This document shows positions 44,763-56,964 of a stretch of DNA of 64,000 nucleotides, one piece after another. Position 1 is the stretch's first letter, and each line of letters begins with the position of its first letter. The stretch is taken from NCBI GenBank assembly GCA_037127255.1, contig JBANSL010000008.1:5542896-5606895 (forward strand), read 5' to 3'. Both the position numbers and the translations under genes were made by a program. The notes under the pieces were generated by a model that saw only the letters and a list, made by a program, of their open reading frames with translations, searched no databases and was not told the DNA's origin. Source of the stretch: Persicaria tinctoria (taxonomy: Eukaryota > Streptophyta > Magnoliopsida > Caryophyllales > Polygonaceae).

Positions 44763-45009
44763 ATACTCCTCCGTGTTAATTGTCATTTTAAAAATCTACA
44801 TATTTATTAAGAAAACATATAAATGTACATTTATACCTATAATAAATTATTACCCTACTTTTTTACTTTCAAAAAAAAATAAAACTAACAACTATCTAAT
44901 CATTACAATGACAATTTCGTAAAATAGATGGAAAAATATCTAAAGTGACAAGTTTTTCTTAACAAAATTTATTTTATAAAACGACAAGTTTTGATTAACG
45001 GAGGGAGTA
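44763..45009. repeat. MITE
   Basis: Ends TACTCCTCCGTGTTAATTGT and TGATTAACGGAGGGAGTA are inverted with TA at each side. Same family as 33661-33907. Confidence 0.7.
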
Positions 45010-45180
45010 TGTAGGTAATATGGGATAAAAATCACTATTTTTTTTTTTACTTTGGAAGATATCTAAAAATTCAACTTATTATTTAATTAATTAAATGTTG
45101 TGGTCAAAACAATTATTTAATTAATGGACTTGGTCATGTTAATACTGCATATATACGATAGTGAGAAGATTGAGAACGAT

Positions 45181-45474
45181 GGGAAATGTTCTAATGAAAC
45201 GGATAATACGATGAAACAAATGAATATTGGGTCATATTTATATTCATATATAAATAAAAATATTATGTTGTGTGAATATAAATATGATTTAAATATGGGT
45301 ATATGAATATGTTATTATTTATATTTACATAATATAAAGTGAATAACACCATATTCATATCCACACACCACAATATTTACATATTTATATATCTGTATAA
45401 TGCCATATTCATATTGATATAACGTAATATTCATTCGTTTCACTGTATTTTTTGTTTCACTGGAACTCTTGCCC
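45181..45474. repeat. foldback MULE-like MITE with 9-bp target duplication
   Basis: Inverted ends run for about 50 bp: GGGAAATGTTCTAATGAAAC at left, and at right the reverse of GGGCAAGAGTTCCAGTGAAA; both continue through AATGAATATT. A perfect 9-bp duplication GAGAACGAT flanks it (45172-45180, 45475-45483). The paralogous region near 58085 reads GATTGACAACGATTAGCAAC, an apparent empty site. Confidence 0.85.
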
Positions 45475-45562
45475 GAGAACGATTACCAACTGAGTAGGGG
45501 ATTAAACGAATTTGGATGTTGACCTCTTCATCCGATCCTTCCTAATTACGTAGTACTCCGTA

Positions 45563-46085
45563 TGTTGAAGCTAGTTATGTGCTGTGTAAATAGGTAGAAC
45601 AGCTGAGCATATAAATAGCTCATTCCCTGTAACTGAACAATAACAGATTCTTGAATGAAAGAGAGAACTCTCTCAATTTCTCTCCAGTTCTTCATTTCTA
45701 TCTCTAAAGCTATATGATCAACATGGTATCAGAGCCGGGTTCGGCTAGTTGTGGTCTGGGCTCTATCTGGTGGGGTTGCTGGCCGTAGGCATGTCGCGGG
45801 CATTGGTTCCCATCTAAGCGCATGTGGCAAGTGCAACTTCTTGGCTAAAAAAAAAAATGTCGTTGCACTTGAGGGGGCGTGTTGGAATGTGGTTGTCCCA
45901 CATCGGTAATCTAGAGAATACTTGAACAACATATAAGGTTGAAGGGCTACTCCTCTCATCGCCAATTGGTTTTGAGATGGAACCCCGTTCGGGTTTATGT
46001 GTTGTTCGTGTCTCCCGTATGTGGGCCCACACACACGATCTCTCCCTCCAGCGTCTTGACCCCACCGAGCCCAGCCAAGTTAACA
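45563..46085 (+). mobile_element. chimeric small LTR element with two unrelated LTRs
   Basis: 5' LTR 45563-45723 (161 bp) starts TGTTGAAG, ends GATCAACA and has a TATA-like ATATAAATAG near 45609. TGGTATCAGAGC follows at 45724. A 156-bp interior ends with the purine-rich GAGGGGGCG. The 3' LTR 45880-46085 (206 bp) starts TGTTGGAATG, ends GTTAACA and belongs to TRIM family B. The two LTRs do not align. A 5-bp repeat CCGTA flanks the whole (45558-45562, 46086-46090). Confidence 0.75.
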
Positions 46086-46139
46086 CCGTAGTATTCTACA
46101 ACGTCATTTTATTTAGTTGACCTCTTTACCCTAAAGATT

Positions 46140-46410
46140 CACTCATCCCGTTTTACAATAGAAGTCCATTAACTTAATTTTTAACATTTTTAAAAAATTA
46201 AAAATTCTATAAAATATTAACTTTTTTTATTATTAATTTTTGAAATTATATTATACTCGTTATTAATAGGTATAAATATATTTAAAAAATAATATTTTAT
46301 ACTGTAGTTCTTGTACAAACCTATGAAAAAACAAATAGAAGAGCCTATTTTAAAAGGTGTTTGTATGCAAGGCACGCTCAAATTAATGCTCAATAGTCAA
46401 TACGGAGTAC
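46140..46410. repeat. probable MITE, diverged
   Basis: An AT-rich inverted core (TATAAAATATTAAC / AATATTTTATA) with CTCATCCCGTTTTACAATAG on one side and a weak inverted partner near 46360. Boundaries uncertain. Confidence 0.35.
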
Positions 46411-46469
46411 TACCAACCAGGCAACTAGTAAGATAAAAAAAAGCGTTGATTTCTCAAAGAGAAAATTGG

Positions 46470-48260
46470 TTAGAGTATACCTTTTTAAAGTTTTTTTTTA
46501 CTAACTATATTCTTTGAGTTTTCTTTTAGGTAATTGTATTATTTTTTATATGGAGATTACTTTTATACCCTTACAATCAAATTTTATCATTTTAAAAAGT
46601 AAAAACATTTTTTTTAAAAACAAATTCTATACTTTTACAAAGTAAACGGTTAAATCATTGGAAGATTTGGTAGATGAACTTAACGTGGAATTGATTAGGG
46701 TTTTAATTAGTTACCCTTGAATCTTCAAATTATTTGGTTAGAATTATTTATTGACGGTTGTATTTTACAAACTCTAATTCATGTATGGGGTCGATTCTTG
46801 TAAGGAAATATCATTCTTGTATTACAATATTATTTATGTAATAGAATAGTGTTCTTGTTACAAAATCATGTAATACAATCTCATTCTTGTGTTACAATAA
46901 CATTCCTCTAATACAAAATTATTCTTATATTACAATAGCGTTCATGTAATACAAGATTGTAACCACGTTCCTGTATTGTTAATCACCAATCAACCTTGCG
47001 TAATCAAACTTATGTAATACAAGATTTCGTGTACTGAATGAATTCTTGTATTGAGCGGAGTCTTGTACCTATTACTATATCCGTAATTGAATTGTGGAGT
47101 TGAGTTACAAGAAATCACCTAAATGAATCGATTATTGTAACAATAGATAGCGGTTATTGTAACCTACAATTATTGTAGTCATAGATAGCGATTATTGTAG
47201 CCTAAAATTATTGTAACTAAATAAACGCTTCATCAAATCACAATAAGCGATTATTGTGAATTTGTTCTTAAATGAAATCATAAAAAAAAAAGGAAATTGG
47301 GTGGAGTATACCCTTTTCAAGTTATTTTTAAGTAATTGTGCTCCTTCAGTTTTGTTTTAGGTAATTGTACTTTTTTAAAGATGGATATTACCTATTTACC
47401 CTTAAAATCAATTTTTACTTTTTTCAAATTTTATCACTTTTTAAAATGATTGATGATGAAGATATTTTTAACAAATCAATTTTTATCCTAATTTTTTTTT
47501 AAAGGATTGGTGGATGAAGATATTTTAACAAACTTTTTCCTTTTTAAAAACTATCCAGATAGATTACTGCGGACGGATTGGTGGATGAATGGATTATTAT
47601 CAATGGAGAATTTTCTAGAGTACCACTTTAAGAATTTTCTAGGTTACATGTAACGTACGTTACTCTTCAAATTATTTGATTAGAATCGTTTATCGATCAA
47701 TTTTACCCTAAATTATTGTGTGCAAATGATTTTATTGTAACAACTTTTGTTTCTTTTTCCAGTTTGCAGCGTAGAGATGACCGAACAAGATGGCGGAGGG
47801 TCCATATCATCCTAGGTTCAACCACACAATGAACCTCCAACGTTGAGTTACTTACAAGAAATCACACTCCTGTAATACAATAATATTCATGTAATACAAT
47901 GTCATGAGTTACTTACAAGAAATCACACTCCTGTAATACAATAATATTGATGTAATCAATTCCTGTAATGAATGTAATCTTGTAGAGTTGTATTACAAGA
48001 AATCACTATAACCAACTAAAGTAGCATACAATTCTTGTAATGAACGATTTATTGTAATGAACGAATTCTTGTACCCATTACTATAACCAACTATAATAGC
48101 ATACAATTATTGTAATGAATAATTTTCTGTAACGGCTGAATTCTGATGAAGACAAGTACCAATTAAAGTAGCATACAATTATTGTAAAAATAGATAACGA
48201 TTATTGTAACCTAAATTATTGTCCCTAACTAACAAGAAGCGAATACAATATCCGTAGGTA
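46470..48260. repeat. diverged direct repeats rich in TGTAATACAA-type words
   Basis: A block near 46470-46640 (GGTTAGAGTATACC, TTTTAGGTAATTGTA) recurs near 47295-47440. Both are followed by stretches full of TTCTTGTAATACAA, ATTATTGTAAC and AAGAAATCAC words in both orientations, some tandem (for example around 47850-47950). No coding potential. Origin unknown. Confidence 0.6.
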
Positions 48261-49283
48261 AGATATCGATTCCCTGAAGCTTGTATCTACCCTACATCTT
48301 CATTCTTTGTGTCTGTATCGGGGGGCCTAACTCCCGTGGTTGAATCAGGGTTCTCAAATTAGAGTTTACTATACCATGGAAGTTACAATAACAACCACAA
48401 AAACAAATAAATCAAATTTACCAACCTTCAATGTCTTCGCAATCACCGTACTTCAAGGAAGATGCAATGGGATGAACGTCGCTTAATTGAAGAGAGGAAT
48501 GAAAAAGAACGAGCGTTTATAAAATGGGATCCTGTCATAACAAAAACAAAATCTTCAATGGTACATTTACCCAAAAAAAACTTGAAAAAGGGTATAACTA
48601 TCCAATTTGGCCTAAAAAAAATTATAGTTGAAGGAAGTGTTGCATCTAATTATGAATCACGACATAAATCACAAACAATTCATCAACCTTGGTTTGACCT
48701 CATAACCGATTCGTTAAAGACAAATTTGGTGAGTTTTCAATTCATAGTAACCGGTGGAAGTCATATTAGCAATCACTTGAATAAATAACACAAAACTAAC
48801 CTTCAATATCTTCACAAGCAATACCCGTGCTTGAAGAGAGGTGCATCTACGAACCTTTCTTAAAAGAGGAGCGTCAATTAATAGAATAAGCGTCAATGGA
48901 ATAAGAATTAATTAGGGATTTGGATATTTATTGTTACAATCAAATCATGGACAAATCTGTTATTAATAAAACGAGATCTTTAAAGGTATATTTAGTATTT
49001 ACTACCAATTTAACCTTTCTCAAATTTATATATTGAACAAAATGAAATGGTATAATATTGGATGTGTTAGGTGAGTCATGAATTAAATTATTTAAAGTTT
49101 AGATTATTATTATTAAATAATTTCAATTAAAACTTCTCTAAAATACCATAAAAATATTTGACCGATCGAGTTGATTTAGAGCATCTTTAAAACACCGTAT
49201 TATTCAAACCAATCCCAATATGCATACGAAATCATTTAATTTGACATTTTCTTCTGAATTGCAAGATGCCAAGAGCCACTACC
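48261..49283. other. extensin-1 upstream region
   Basis: Contains an unconvincing 108-codon frame (48462-48788). From about 49018 the sequence resembles 58130 onward upstream of extensin 2 (ATATTGGATGTGTTA, CAAGATGCCAAGAGCCACTA), so the promoter regions were duplicated together with the genes. Confidence 0.5.
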
Positions 49284-49291
49284 TATATAAA
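49284..49291 (+). promoter_or_regulatory. TATA box of extensin 1
   Basis: TATATAAA about 140 bp before the start codon, in a block (GAGCCACTACCTATATAAAC) conserved at extensin 2 and recognisable at the pseudogene. Confidence 0.7.
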
Positions 49292-49426
49292 CCCTTTCAC
49301 CTCTCATCATTCATCAAACAAGCCATCAACTCCTCCAAGTTTAGTTTCCTGCTAGCTTGTAGGAAAACTCATTAGGTACAAAACATATTCAAGATTGCCT
49401 ATTGCTCGTTCGGAATCCACTTCACA

Positions 49427-50596
49427 ATGGGTTCGTTTTCGAGCTTCATAGTCTATTGCATCGCTTTAAGCATAGTCGCCACCCTTGCGGTGGCGGACGA
49501 GTACTCTCCATATTCATCCTACTCTCCTCCATCATACAAATCTTCTCCGAATTATTACAACTCTCCTCCAAATTACTATTACTCACCACCGCCACCAGCC
49601 CAAAAGTACTCGCCTTATTACTCACCATCCCCATACTACTATTCTCCTCATTCGTATTCACCTCCTAAATACTATTCTCCGCCAACTTACTCACCACCCA
49701 AATATTACGCTCCCCCAACTTACTCACCACCCAAATATTACTCGCCACCCTCATACTCCTACTCACCTCCCCCATACTCACCGCCCAAATATTACTCTCC
49801 TCCGACATACACACCACCTAAATATTACTCACCGCCACCGTACTCCTATTCTCCTCCCTCATATTCACCGCCTAAGTATTATTCACCACCTTCATACTAC
49901 TCTCCTCCCACATACTCACCTCCAAAATACTACTCCCCTCCCACATATTCGCCTCCTAAGTACTACTCGCCGCCTTCGTACTACTCTCCTCCCACATATT
50001 CACCTCCTAAGTACTACTCGCCACCCTCATACTACTCTCCTCCCACATATTCACCTCCGAAATACTACTCCCCGCCCTCATACTACTCTCCTCCCACATA
50101 CTCACCTCCGAAATACTATTCTCCTCCCACATATTCACCTCCTAAGTACTACCACTCGCCGCCTTCGTACTACTCTCCTCCCACATATTCGTCTCCTAAG
50201 TACTACTCTCCTCCCACATATTCGTCTCCTAAGTACTACTCTCCTCCCACATACTACTCTCCTCCCACATATTCACCTCCGAAATACTACTCCCCGCCCT
50301 CATACTACTCCCCTCCCACATATTCACCTCCTAAGTACTACTCGCCACCCTCATACTACTCTCCTCCCACATATTCACCTCCGAAATACTACTCCCCGCC
50401 CTCATACTATTCTCCTCCCACATATTCACCTCCGAAGTACTACTCGCCGCCTTCGTACTACTCTCCTCCCACATATTCGCCTCCTAAGTACTACTCGTCA
50501 CCTCCAAACTACTACTTTTCTCCATCTTACTCCCCTCCTTCTTACTACTACTCCCCTCCTAAATACTACAACTCACCCCCTTATTACAAGAAGTAA
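49427..50596 (+). CDS. extensin-like Tyr/Pro-rich cell-wall protein 1 (389 aa)
   Basis: Single-exon gene with ATG at 49427. An N-terminal hydrophobic signal peptide (MGSFSSFIVYCIALSIVATL, likely cut near ALAVAD) sends the product to the secretory pathway and wall. The mature part is almost entirely Ser-Pro-Pro with Tyr-Tyr: blocks of the form YSPPKYYSPPSYYSPPT, about 17 residues or 51 bp per period, ending NSPPYYKK. Only one SPPPP extensin motif (near the N-terminus) is present, so it sits between extensins and proline-rich proteins. Prolines should be hydroxylated and arabinosylated, and the Tyr motifs permit oxidative cross-linking. Repeat units are nearly identical in DNA, suggesting recent expansion. 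First of three tandem copies. Confidence 0.92.
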   Translation: MGSFSSFIVYCIALSIVATLAVADEYSPYSSYSPPSYKSSPNYYNSPPNYYYSPPPPAQKYSPYYSPSPYYYSPHSYSPPKYYSPPTYSPPKYYAPPTYSPPKYYSPPSYSYSPPPYSPPKYYSPPTYTPPKYYSPPPYSYSPPSYSPPKYYSPPSYYSPPTYSPPKYYSPPTYSPPKYYSPPSYYSPPTYSPPKYYSPPSYYSPPTYSPPKYYSPPSYYSPPTYSPPKYYSPPTYSPPKYYHSPPSYYSPPTYSSPKYYSPPTYSSPKYYSPPTYYSPPTYSPPKYYSPPSYYSPPTYSPPKYYSPPSYYSPPTYSPPKYYSPPSYYSPPTYSPPKYYSPPSYYSPPTYSPPKYYSSPPNYYFSPSYSPPSYYYSPPKYYNSPPYYKK

Positions 50597-51600
50597 TTTC
50601 TAGTGTGTTACAAGACTTTCATACTAGTTGTATGAATTCATTATAATCAAAATGCTAATGTTATCTCTTGTGTATTTGTTGCCCATGTATCCTCATAATA
50701 TTCTACCGATTGTAATGCTAACTACATACTGATGAGAATAAAGAAACTATACTTATGATGTTTGTATGACTAAATTAGTTCCATCCTTGTTAAGCTAACT
50801 AGCCGGATTGGCTTGATCTACTAGTAAACCACTACTAGGCGGCACTAGCAATGACCTTTTCATGGTCTCTAAAACAATGACCACTAATTATCCTTCTCTC
50901 ACGTGCCCCGTAATGACAACAGAGTGGTTGATTAGTTCCACACATTTGCCGCTCTGTCAGGGGTTTTGACATCGACATATATATCGATTTAGGTCTTCAA
51001 GACCTCATCCGTAAGAATACTATCGGGTAGGATCAGTCCACCTGAATCTTTACCTGAACCAAAAAAAAATAAAAAATTATATCAAACGTTATCTAAATTA
51101 CACACACTACGTACACCCTGTCATCAATCCCACGCCTCTCTCCCACTCCCCCTTCCGCTACCCTCTCTACAAGCCCCCAACCCCAAAAAATCTGAGTCAA
51201 TTAATATCAAATTCGTAGATTCAACTCGATCAATTTCTTCGACAATCACAATATTGGTAGATTCAGTTTACCTTTGATTTCAAATTGTTCGGTGCAAGTA
51301 CTTTGATAGGGATGAATTGGGAAAAAAAATTCCCTTTTTTTTTATCAGTTAATTAGGGATTTGTGATCATATGCCTGCATTTTTTTTTCCTTGCATACCA
51401 TGGATGTTTAGTCTCTTTTGGTTGGTAAGAAGAACATTGGGTTGCCTTTTGGATTCTAAAGTTGATGAGAATGTGGTACGTACTTTCAACCTGGATTTTG
51501 CAATTGCCCTTTTGGAAACAGAAACCTTCAATTTGATCAATCAAGGACAGAAAAGCAATGAACAAGATCTGAGCTCCAATGGAGGTTCAACCAAAACTCT
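50597..51600. other. extensin-1 3' flank up to Copia 2
   Basis: 3' UTR followed by unassigned sequence. A short plus-strand frame (51371-51643) runs into the Copia LTR and has no recognised domain. Confidence 0.35.
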
Positions 51601-54600
51601 CCGAGCTCACAATCTCTCTCAGTTTGTCACAGCAAGAATCTGAAGCCTAACTGCCTCCTAACAACTCTATGTAGAGCTACTGTGAAGTTGCCAAAATACC
51701 CTTCCCGCCTAAGCTTATAACAAGCTTGTTTTACACATTGAATCATTTGCATAAGTTGTGTAATGTAAGCTTGTTATGTGATGACATTATATTCTACATA
51801 CCCCCCTCAAGCTGGACGTGGGTGGGAAGCACAAGTCCAAGCTTGGAGCACAGAAACCTGTGTTGGTGAGCACCTAGTGCTTTAGTTAGAACATCAGCAA
51901 GTTGCAGTGTAGTGGCCACATGAGAAGTCTGCAGGAAGCCTTGCTGTACCATTTCCCTGATAAAGTGAGCATCAATGCGAACATGCTTCGTCCTTTCATG
52001 GAAAACTGGGTTCAAGGCTAAGCATTGAGCAGCTCTGTTGTCACAATGTAGCCTGATGGGCAGCTTGACATCAATGTGAAGATCCGTGAGCAATCCTTGC
52101 ATCCAAACCAGTTCACTAGCAACTGAAGACATGCTGCGATATTCACTCTCAGTTGATGACTTGGAGACTACCTTCTGTTTCTTAGTCTTCCAAGAGACTA
52201 AGGAATTCCCCAAAAACACACAATACCCGGATAGAGACCTCTCAGTATCAACACAATTCCCCCAATCTGCATCACTGTATGCACTGAGATTTAGAGTGGA
52301 CTGAGATGGATATGACAGAGCCATGTGAAATGATCCTTTCAAATATCTAAGGAGATATATGGCAGCATCCCAATGAGGCTTGAGAGGATTTTGCAAAAAT
52401 TGGCTAAGTTGTTGGACTGTATATGCAATGTCAGGCCTAATTAGAGTCAAATAAAGGAGCCTCCCAACTAACCTCTTGTAGCTCTCTGGATGGGCAAAGG
52501 GATCACCAATGTTGGCAGACAACTTGGTTCCATGTTGCATAGGAAAAGCAGCCACCTTGCAAGTCTCCATTTGAGCATCTTTGAGGATATCCAATATATA
52601 TTTCCTCTGATTTAGTAAGATACCTGAAGAAGATCTAGAGATTTCCATTCCAAGGAAATACCTGGCCACCCCTAAATCTTTGATAGTGAAAGTGGAGTGC
52701 AGAGCATCCTTAGTGTGAGCAATTTCAACATCTGAATTACCCAGCAACAACATATCATCAACATAAACTAATGCAATAGTGAATGCAGACCCCACAGCTT
52801 TGACAAACAATGAATAATCATGTTTAGACTGAGTATATCCCAACCTTACTAAGAACTTGGTCAATTCATAGTTCCACTGCCTGCTAGCCTGTTTGAGTCC
52901 ATAGAGAGATCTGTTGAGCTTGCAAACCTGACCAGATTGAATAACATAACCATCAGGAGGCTGCATGTATACCTCTTCCTCCAAGAATCCATGAAGGAAG
53001 GCATTGTTGACATCCAATTGATGCAACACCCAACCTTTTACTGCAGCAAGTGCAAGAATGACTCTAACTGTTGCTAGTTTTGCAACTGGGGAAAATGTTT
53101 GCTTGTAGTCTTTATCCTTGACTTGATTATATCCTTTAGCTACTAACCTTGCTTTGTATCTCTCTATACTCCCATCAGGTCTATATTTGATTTTAAAAAT
53201 CCACTTGGATCCTATAGCCTTTTTGCCAACAGGTAGGCTTGTGAGAGTCCAAGTGTGATTCTTCTCCAGTGCTGTTATTTCAGCCTTCATAGCAGTCTCC
53301 CATTGCTCAACTCCTTTAGCTTGTTTGTAAGAGCTAGGTTCGAATGTTGCACATACAAGGACAAAGGACTTGATAAAACTGGGAGACAAATGAGCTAGAT
53401 TCTGTACAGAGAATACAACAAAGGACTGACTCTCAGACTCTGAATCACCCCTCTGCAAACTGGTTGGAAGGTCTGCACAAATGTAGTCATCCAGTCTTGT
53501 AGGTCTGTGTATCATCCTCTTAGTAATCATAGGGACCTGAGGTGCAGATGCAGGTGTGCTCTCAACTGAAACATGAGAATCAGGAATTGTAGATTGATCT
53601 GATAATACAACACTAGGAGAGTCATTGATCATGGTGTGGTGATGATCCTCTGAACTGTCAGTGCTAGAATGGATGCCAGGCTCATGAATCCAGAAGATCT
53701 CATTATCATCACTGGAAGTAAGTGGCATACTAGAGTGAACTGCAGGAGGAACCTTAGAGCTACTTGGATGTTTAAAAGGAAAAATGTTCTCAACAAATTT
53801 CACATGTCTGCTAACAATGATCTTCTTACTATGAAGATCAAATAATCTGTAGGCCTTTTGGCCCGGAGGGTAGCCAAGAAATATGCATTTTCTTGATATA
53901 ACCCCAAGCTTATCCCTGTAATCATTTGGTTGTAAGCAATAACAAAGGCAACCAACTGTTCTAAGACCTTCCAAGGAAGGAGGAGTTTTGTACAAAACCT
54001 CATAAGGAGACTATCAATGTAGGACACTTGATGGCATCTTGTTGATCAAATGTGTGGCACTCAACACACACTCTCCCCAAAATTTAATGGGAAGACGAGC
54101 ATGATGTCTGATAGCCCTTGCAGTCTCCACCAAATGCCTGTGTTTCCTTTCAACTTTCCCATTCTGTTCATGAACACCAGGAGCTGATCTTTGATGAACA
54201 ATCCCTTTAGCCAGCAACAAATCAAACAACCCTTTTGTGTAAACTCAGTGCCATTATCTGTCCTTAACACCTTGACCTTCAACTGAAACTGTTTCTCAAC
54301 CAAATTGAGAAAATTGGTGATTACCCTCAATACTTGCAACTTATCCTGTAACAGATACACCCAAGTTGTCCTAGAGAAGTCATCAAGGATGGTCAGGATA
54401 TACCTAGCACCACATAACGCTGGAGTTCTATAGGGACCCCATAAATCCATGTGTACCAACTGAAAGGGACCATCTGTGACAGATTCACTTCTAGAAAATG
54501 GCAATTTGTGAAATTTTGTCAATTCACATGTATCACAAACAAAATCCTTCAATTCAACATCAACAAATTCAGATAAGTGTTTCATTTTGGAACCAAAAAG

Positions 54601-56648
54601 GTGTCCGAATCTAGCATGTAAAGTGTGTAAGTTCACTACTTTATTACAATCATGGGGAAACTAATCTCTCCCTTCTAATACATGACTTCCAAAATGCTCA
54701 AATCCTGTGCTCAGCAATCCCTGGGACTTCAATATGTATAAACCTCCTTCTTCAGTCCCTTGGGCAATCATTCTCTTAGTCATAAGGTCCTGTAACCAAC
54801 AGGAGACCTCATTAAAATGGAATTCCATTTTCTGAGAGTGCAAAACCTTTGACACAGAAAGCAAGTTATGCCTAAATTGGGGAACATAGATCACATTTTG
54901 CAACAACAAATCATGTGTGACCCGTACAGATCCTGACTGACTCACATCAATACTAGTTCCATCTGGAAAACCTAAACTGATAATGCTTTGCAAATTTCTC
55001 AAACTCATAAACACAGATTTATCAAATGCAATGTTATCAGTAGCTCCTGAATCAACTATCCATCTATTCTTATCAGCTTTATTAGCACCAATGAGAAATG
55101 AAACACTCAAGGTACCTGCAAAGTGCACAGATGCCTGATTTGCTGAACTCTCAAACTGATCCATCTTGGCCTTGCCTTTCATCATCTTGACAATTTCATT
55201 GAACACAGCATTCACCATAGCAGGGTCTAATCTGGCATCACTTTGTCCATCCAAGGGACTGTCATAATGAGGAGTATCTATATAAGCAGCCATCTTAGCT
55301 CCCTGCCTGGATCTATCATCATCATGAGGCCCTTTGTACCACTCAGGATACCCCACTAGTTTGTAACAATAATCTCTAGTATGACCTTCTTTATTGCAGT
55401 AATCACACTTCCTTTCTACTTTTGGTTTCTTGAATTCTTTCTTCGACTGATCATTGTTGTACTTGTACTGATCTTGCTTTGACTGTGAATATCTATTCAC
55501 ATCATTAGCTTCATATTCCATATTGTTGTGTTGACCAACAGCTAGCACATTTGCATCCCCTTGCACTATTGAGGTCACTACTTTGGACCTCTCCAACTGC
55601 ACAGCCATCTGAAATGCTTTGTTCAGACTTGGCATTGGATCCTTTGACAAAACATTGCTCCTTAGTGGCTCATAGACTTCATTAAGCCCCATCAAGAACT
55701 GCATTACCTTTGCCTTTTCCTCTCTCTCAATAACACGTTTGATTACAGAACATGAACAAGCTTGAACCATACCACCACATGTGCAACTTGGAACAGCATC
55801 AAGAAGCAACAATTCGTCCCAAATTTTCTTCAGCTTACCAAAGTATGCCCCAATGGAGAGATTTTCTTGCTTCAAATTGCTCAAATCTCTCCTCAACTGG
55901 TATATCAATGGATCATTCGTCTCATAGAACCTCTCCTTGATATCTTCCTACAACTGTTTTGCCGACTGCACATACATCACAGATTCAGCTACATCATTGG
56001 TCATCGAATTCACAAGCCAGCATCTCACCATATAGTCTGCACGCATCCATTTTTCGAACTCCTCACTGTTCTCAGCTGGTTGAACGACACTTCCTGTGAT
56101 AAATCCAAGTTTGGCCTTGGCGCCCAAAGCCATATGAACTCCTCGGCTCCAACTCACAAAGTTCGTTCCATTGAACGGTGTGGACATAAGCTGCATCCCA
56201 GGGTGGTCCGAATTGGACAAGAACAACGGATTGTAATGAATGTCTCCGAGATTTTGCGCAAAATCCCCAAATTGGAAACATGTGGGAATCGTCGTTCCCA
56301 TGACAAATCCCCTACCAGCACCTGGCGCTGGAGGAGTAACGAACGTTCCTCTTCCTCCCCCAATGCCTGAACCTTGGCTATGAGGACTCACATTCGGATT
56401 TCCTCTTCCGGACATCGTCAATTTGATTCCCGATTGCACACCACAGCTAACCGAGATCACAATCTCTCTCAGTTTGTTACGGCAAGAATCTGAAGCCTAA
56501 CTGCCTCCTAACAGCTCTATGTAGAGCTACTGTGAAGTTACCAAAATACCCTTCCCGCCTAAGCTTATAACAAGCTTGTTTTACACATTGAATCATTTGC
56601 ATAAGTTGTGTAATGTAAGCTTGTTATGTGATGACATTATATTCTACA
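51601..56648 (-). mobile_element. Copia LTR retrotransposon 2 between extensin copies
   Basis: Two 198-bp near-identical LTR-like blocks (51601-51798 and 56451-56648) enclose a Copia polyprotein on the minus strand. The LTR starts TGTAGAATATAATG on that strand, preceded by polypurine GAGGGGGGTA. The inner end is set only by where the two copies diverge (near CTCGG). No initiator-Met primer-binding site follows the 5' LTR, the leader to the gag ATG is only about 35 bp, and no 5-bp duplication is visible. Confidence 0.88.
51794..56415 (-). pseudogene. Copia 2 gag-pol polyprotein, disabled but with an intact RT/RNase H block
   Basis: Starts MSGRGNPNVSPHSQG at 56415. Order: gag with CCHC knuckle CDYCNKEGHTRDYC, protease VDSGATDN, integrase (HARFGH, CDTC, DNGTEF, NGKVERKHR), RT (YVDDMLL) and RNase H. 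Disruptions: TAG near 55930, TAG at 54661, a frameshift near 54235 and adjacent TGA-TAG near 54015. From 53995 to 51794 a 733-codon frame covering RT and RNase H is uninterrupted. Confidence 0.92.
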
Positions 56649-56964
56649 GCCCTCAACAATGACATGATTACTAAAAAAAAGGTGAGACTTTAATCGATCA
56701 TCACTTGTATTATCTCAGTCTCAGTGGGTGGTGTCGCGAGAGATCAGGGTTGGAGAAGTTGAGAGAGGAAGATCACTTCTACTCCCCCCCAAAAAATATT
56801 TGCTTAGTTATACAATATAAGCGGGTTAAAAATCACATTTTTAGCTCGGGTCTTAACACAACCGAGCTAAAAACATAATTTAAGCTCGATTTTTAGTAAA
56901 ACCTACTAACCTAGCTAAAAAACACTGTCACTAGTTAAAAATTGAAAAAGGTGTATGTAATAGA
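56649..56964. other. spacer right of Copia 2
   Basis: No gene or repeat recognised. Short GCTCGGTTTT-type words occur near 56840-56900. Confidence 0.3.

Noticed and set aside
48462..48788. 108-codon plus-strand frame
   Set aside because: No recognisable domain, no paralogue in the duplicated upstream region of extensin 2, and AT-driven composition.
49485..50603. 372-codon His/Thr/Leu-rich frame overlapping extensin 1 (and 58751-59623 over extensin 2)
   Set aside because: Out-of-frame reading of the proline-rich repeat; no signal peptide or homology.
51371..51643. 90-codon plus-strand frame
   Set aside because: Runs into the Copia 2 LTR and has no domain or splice support.
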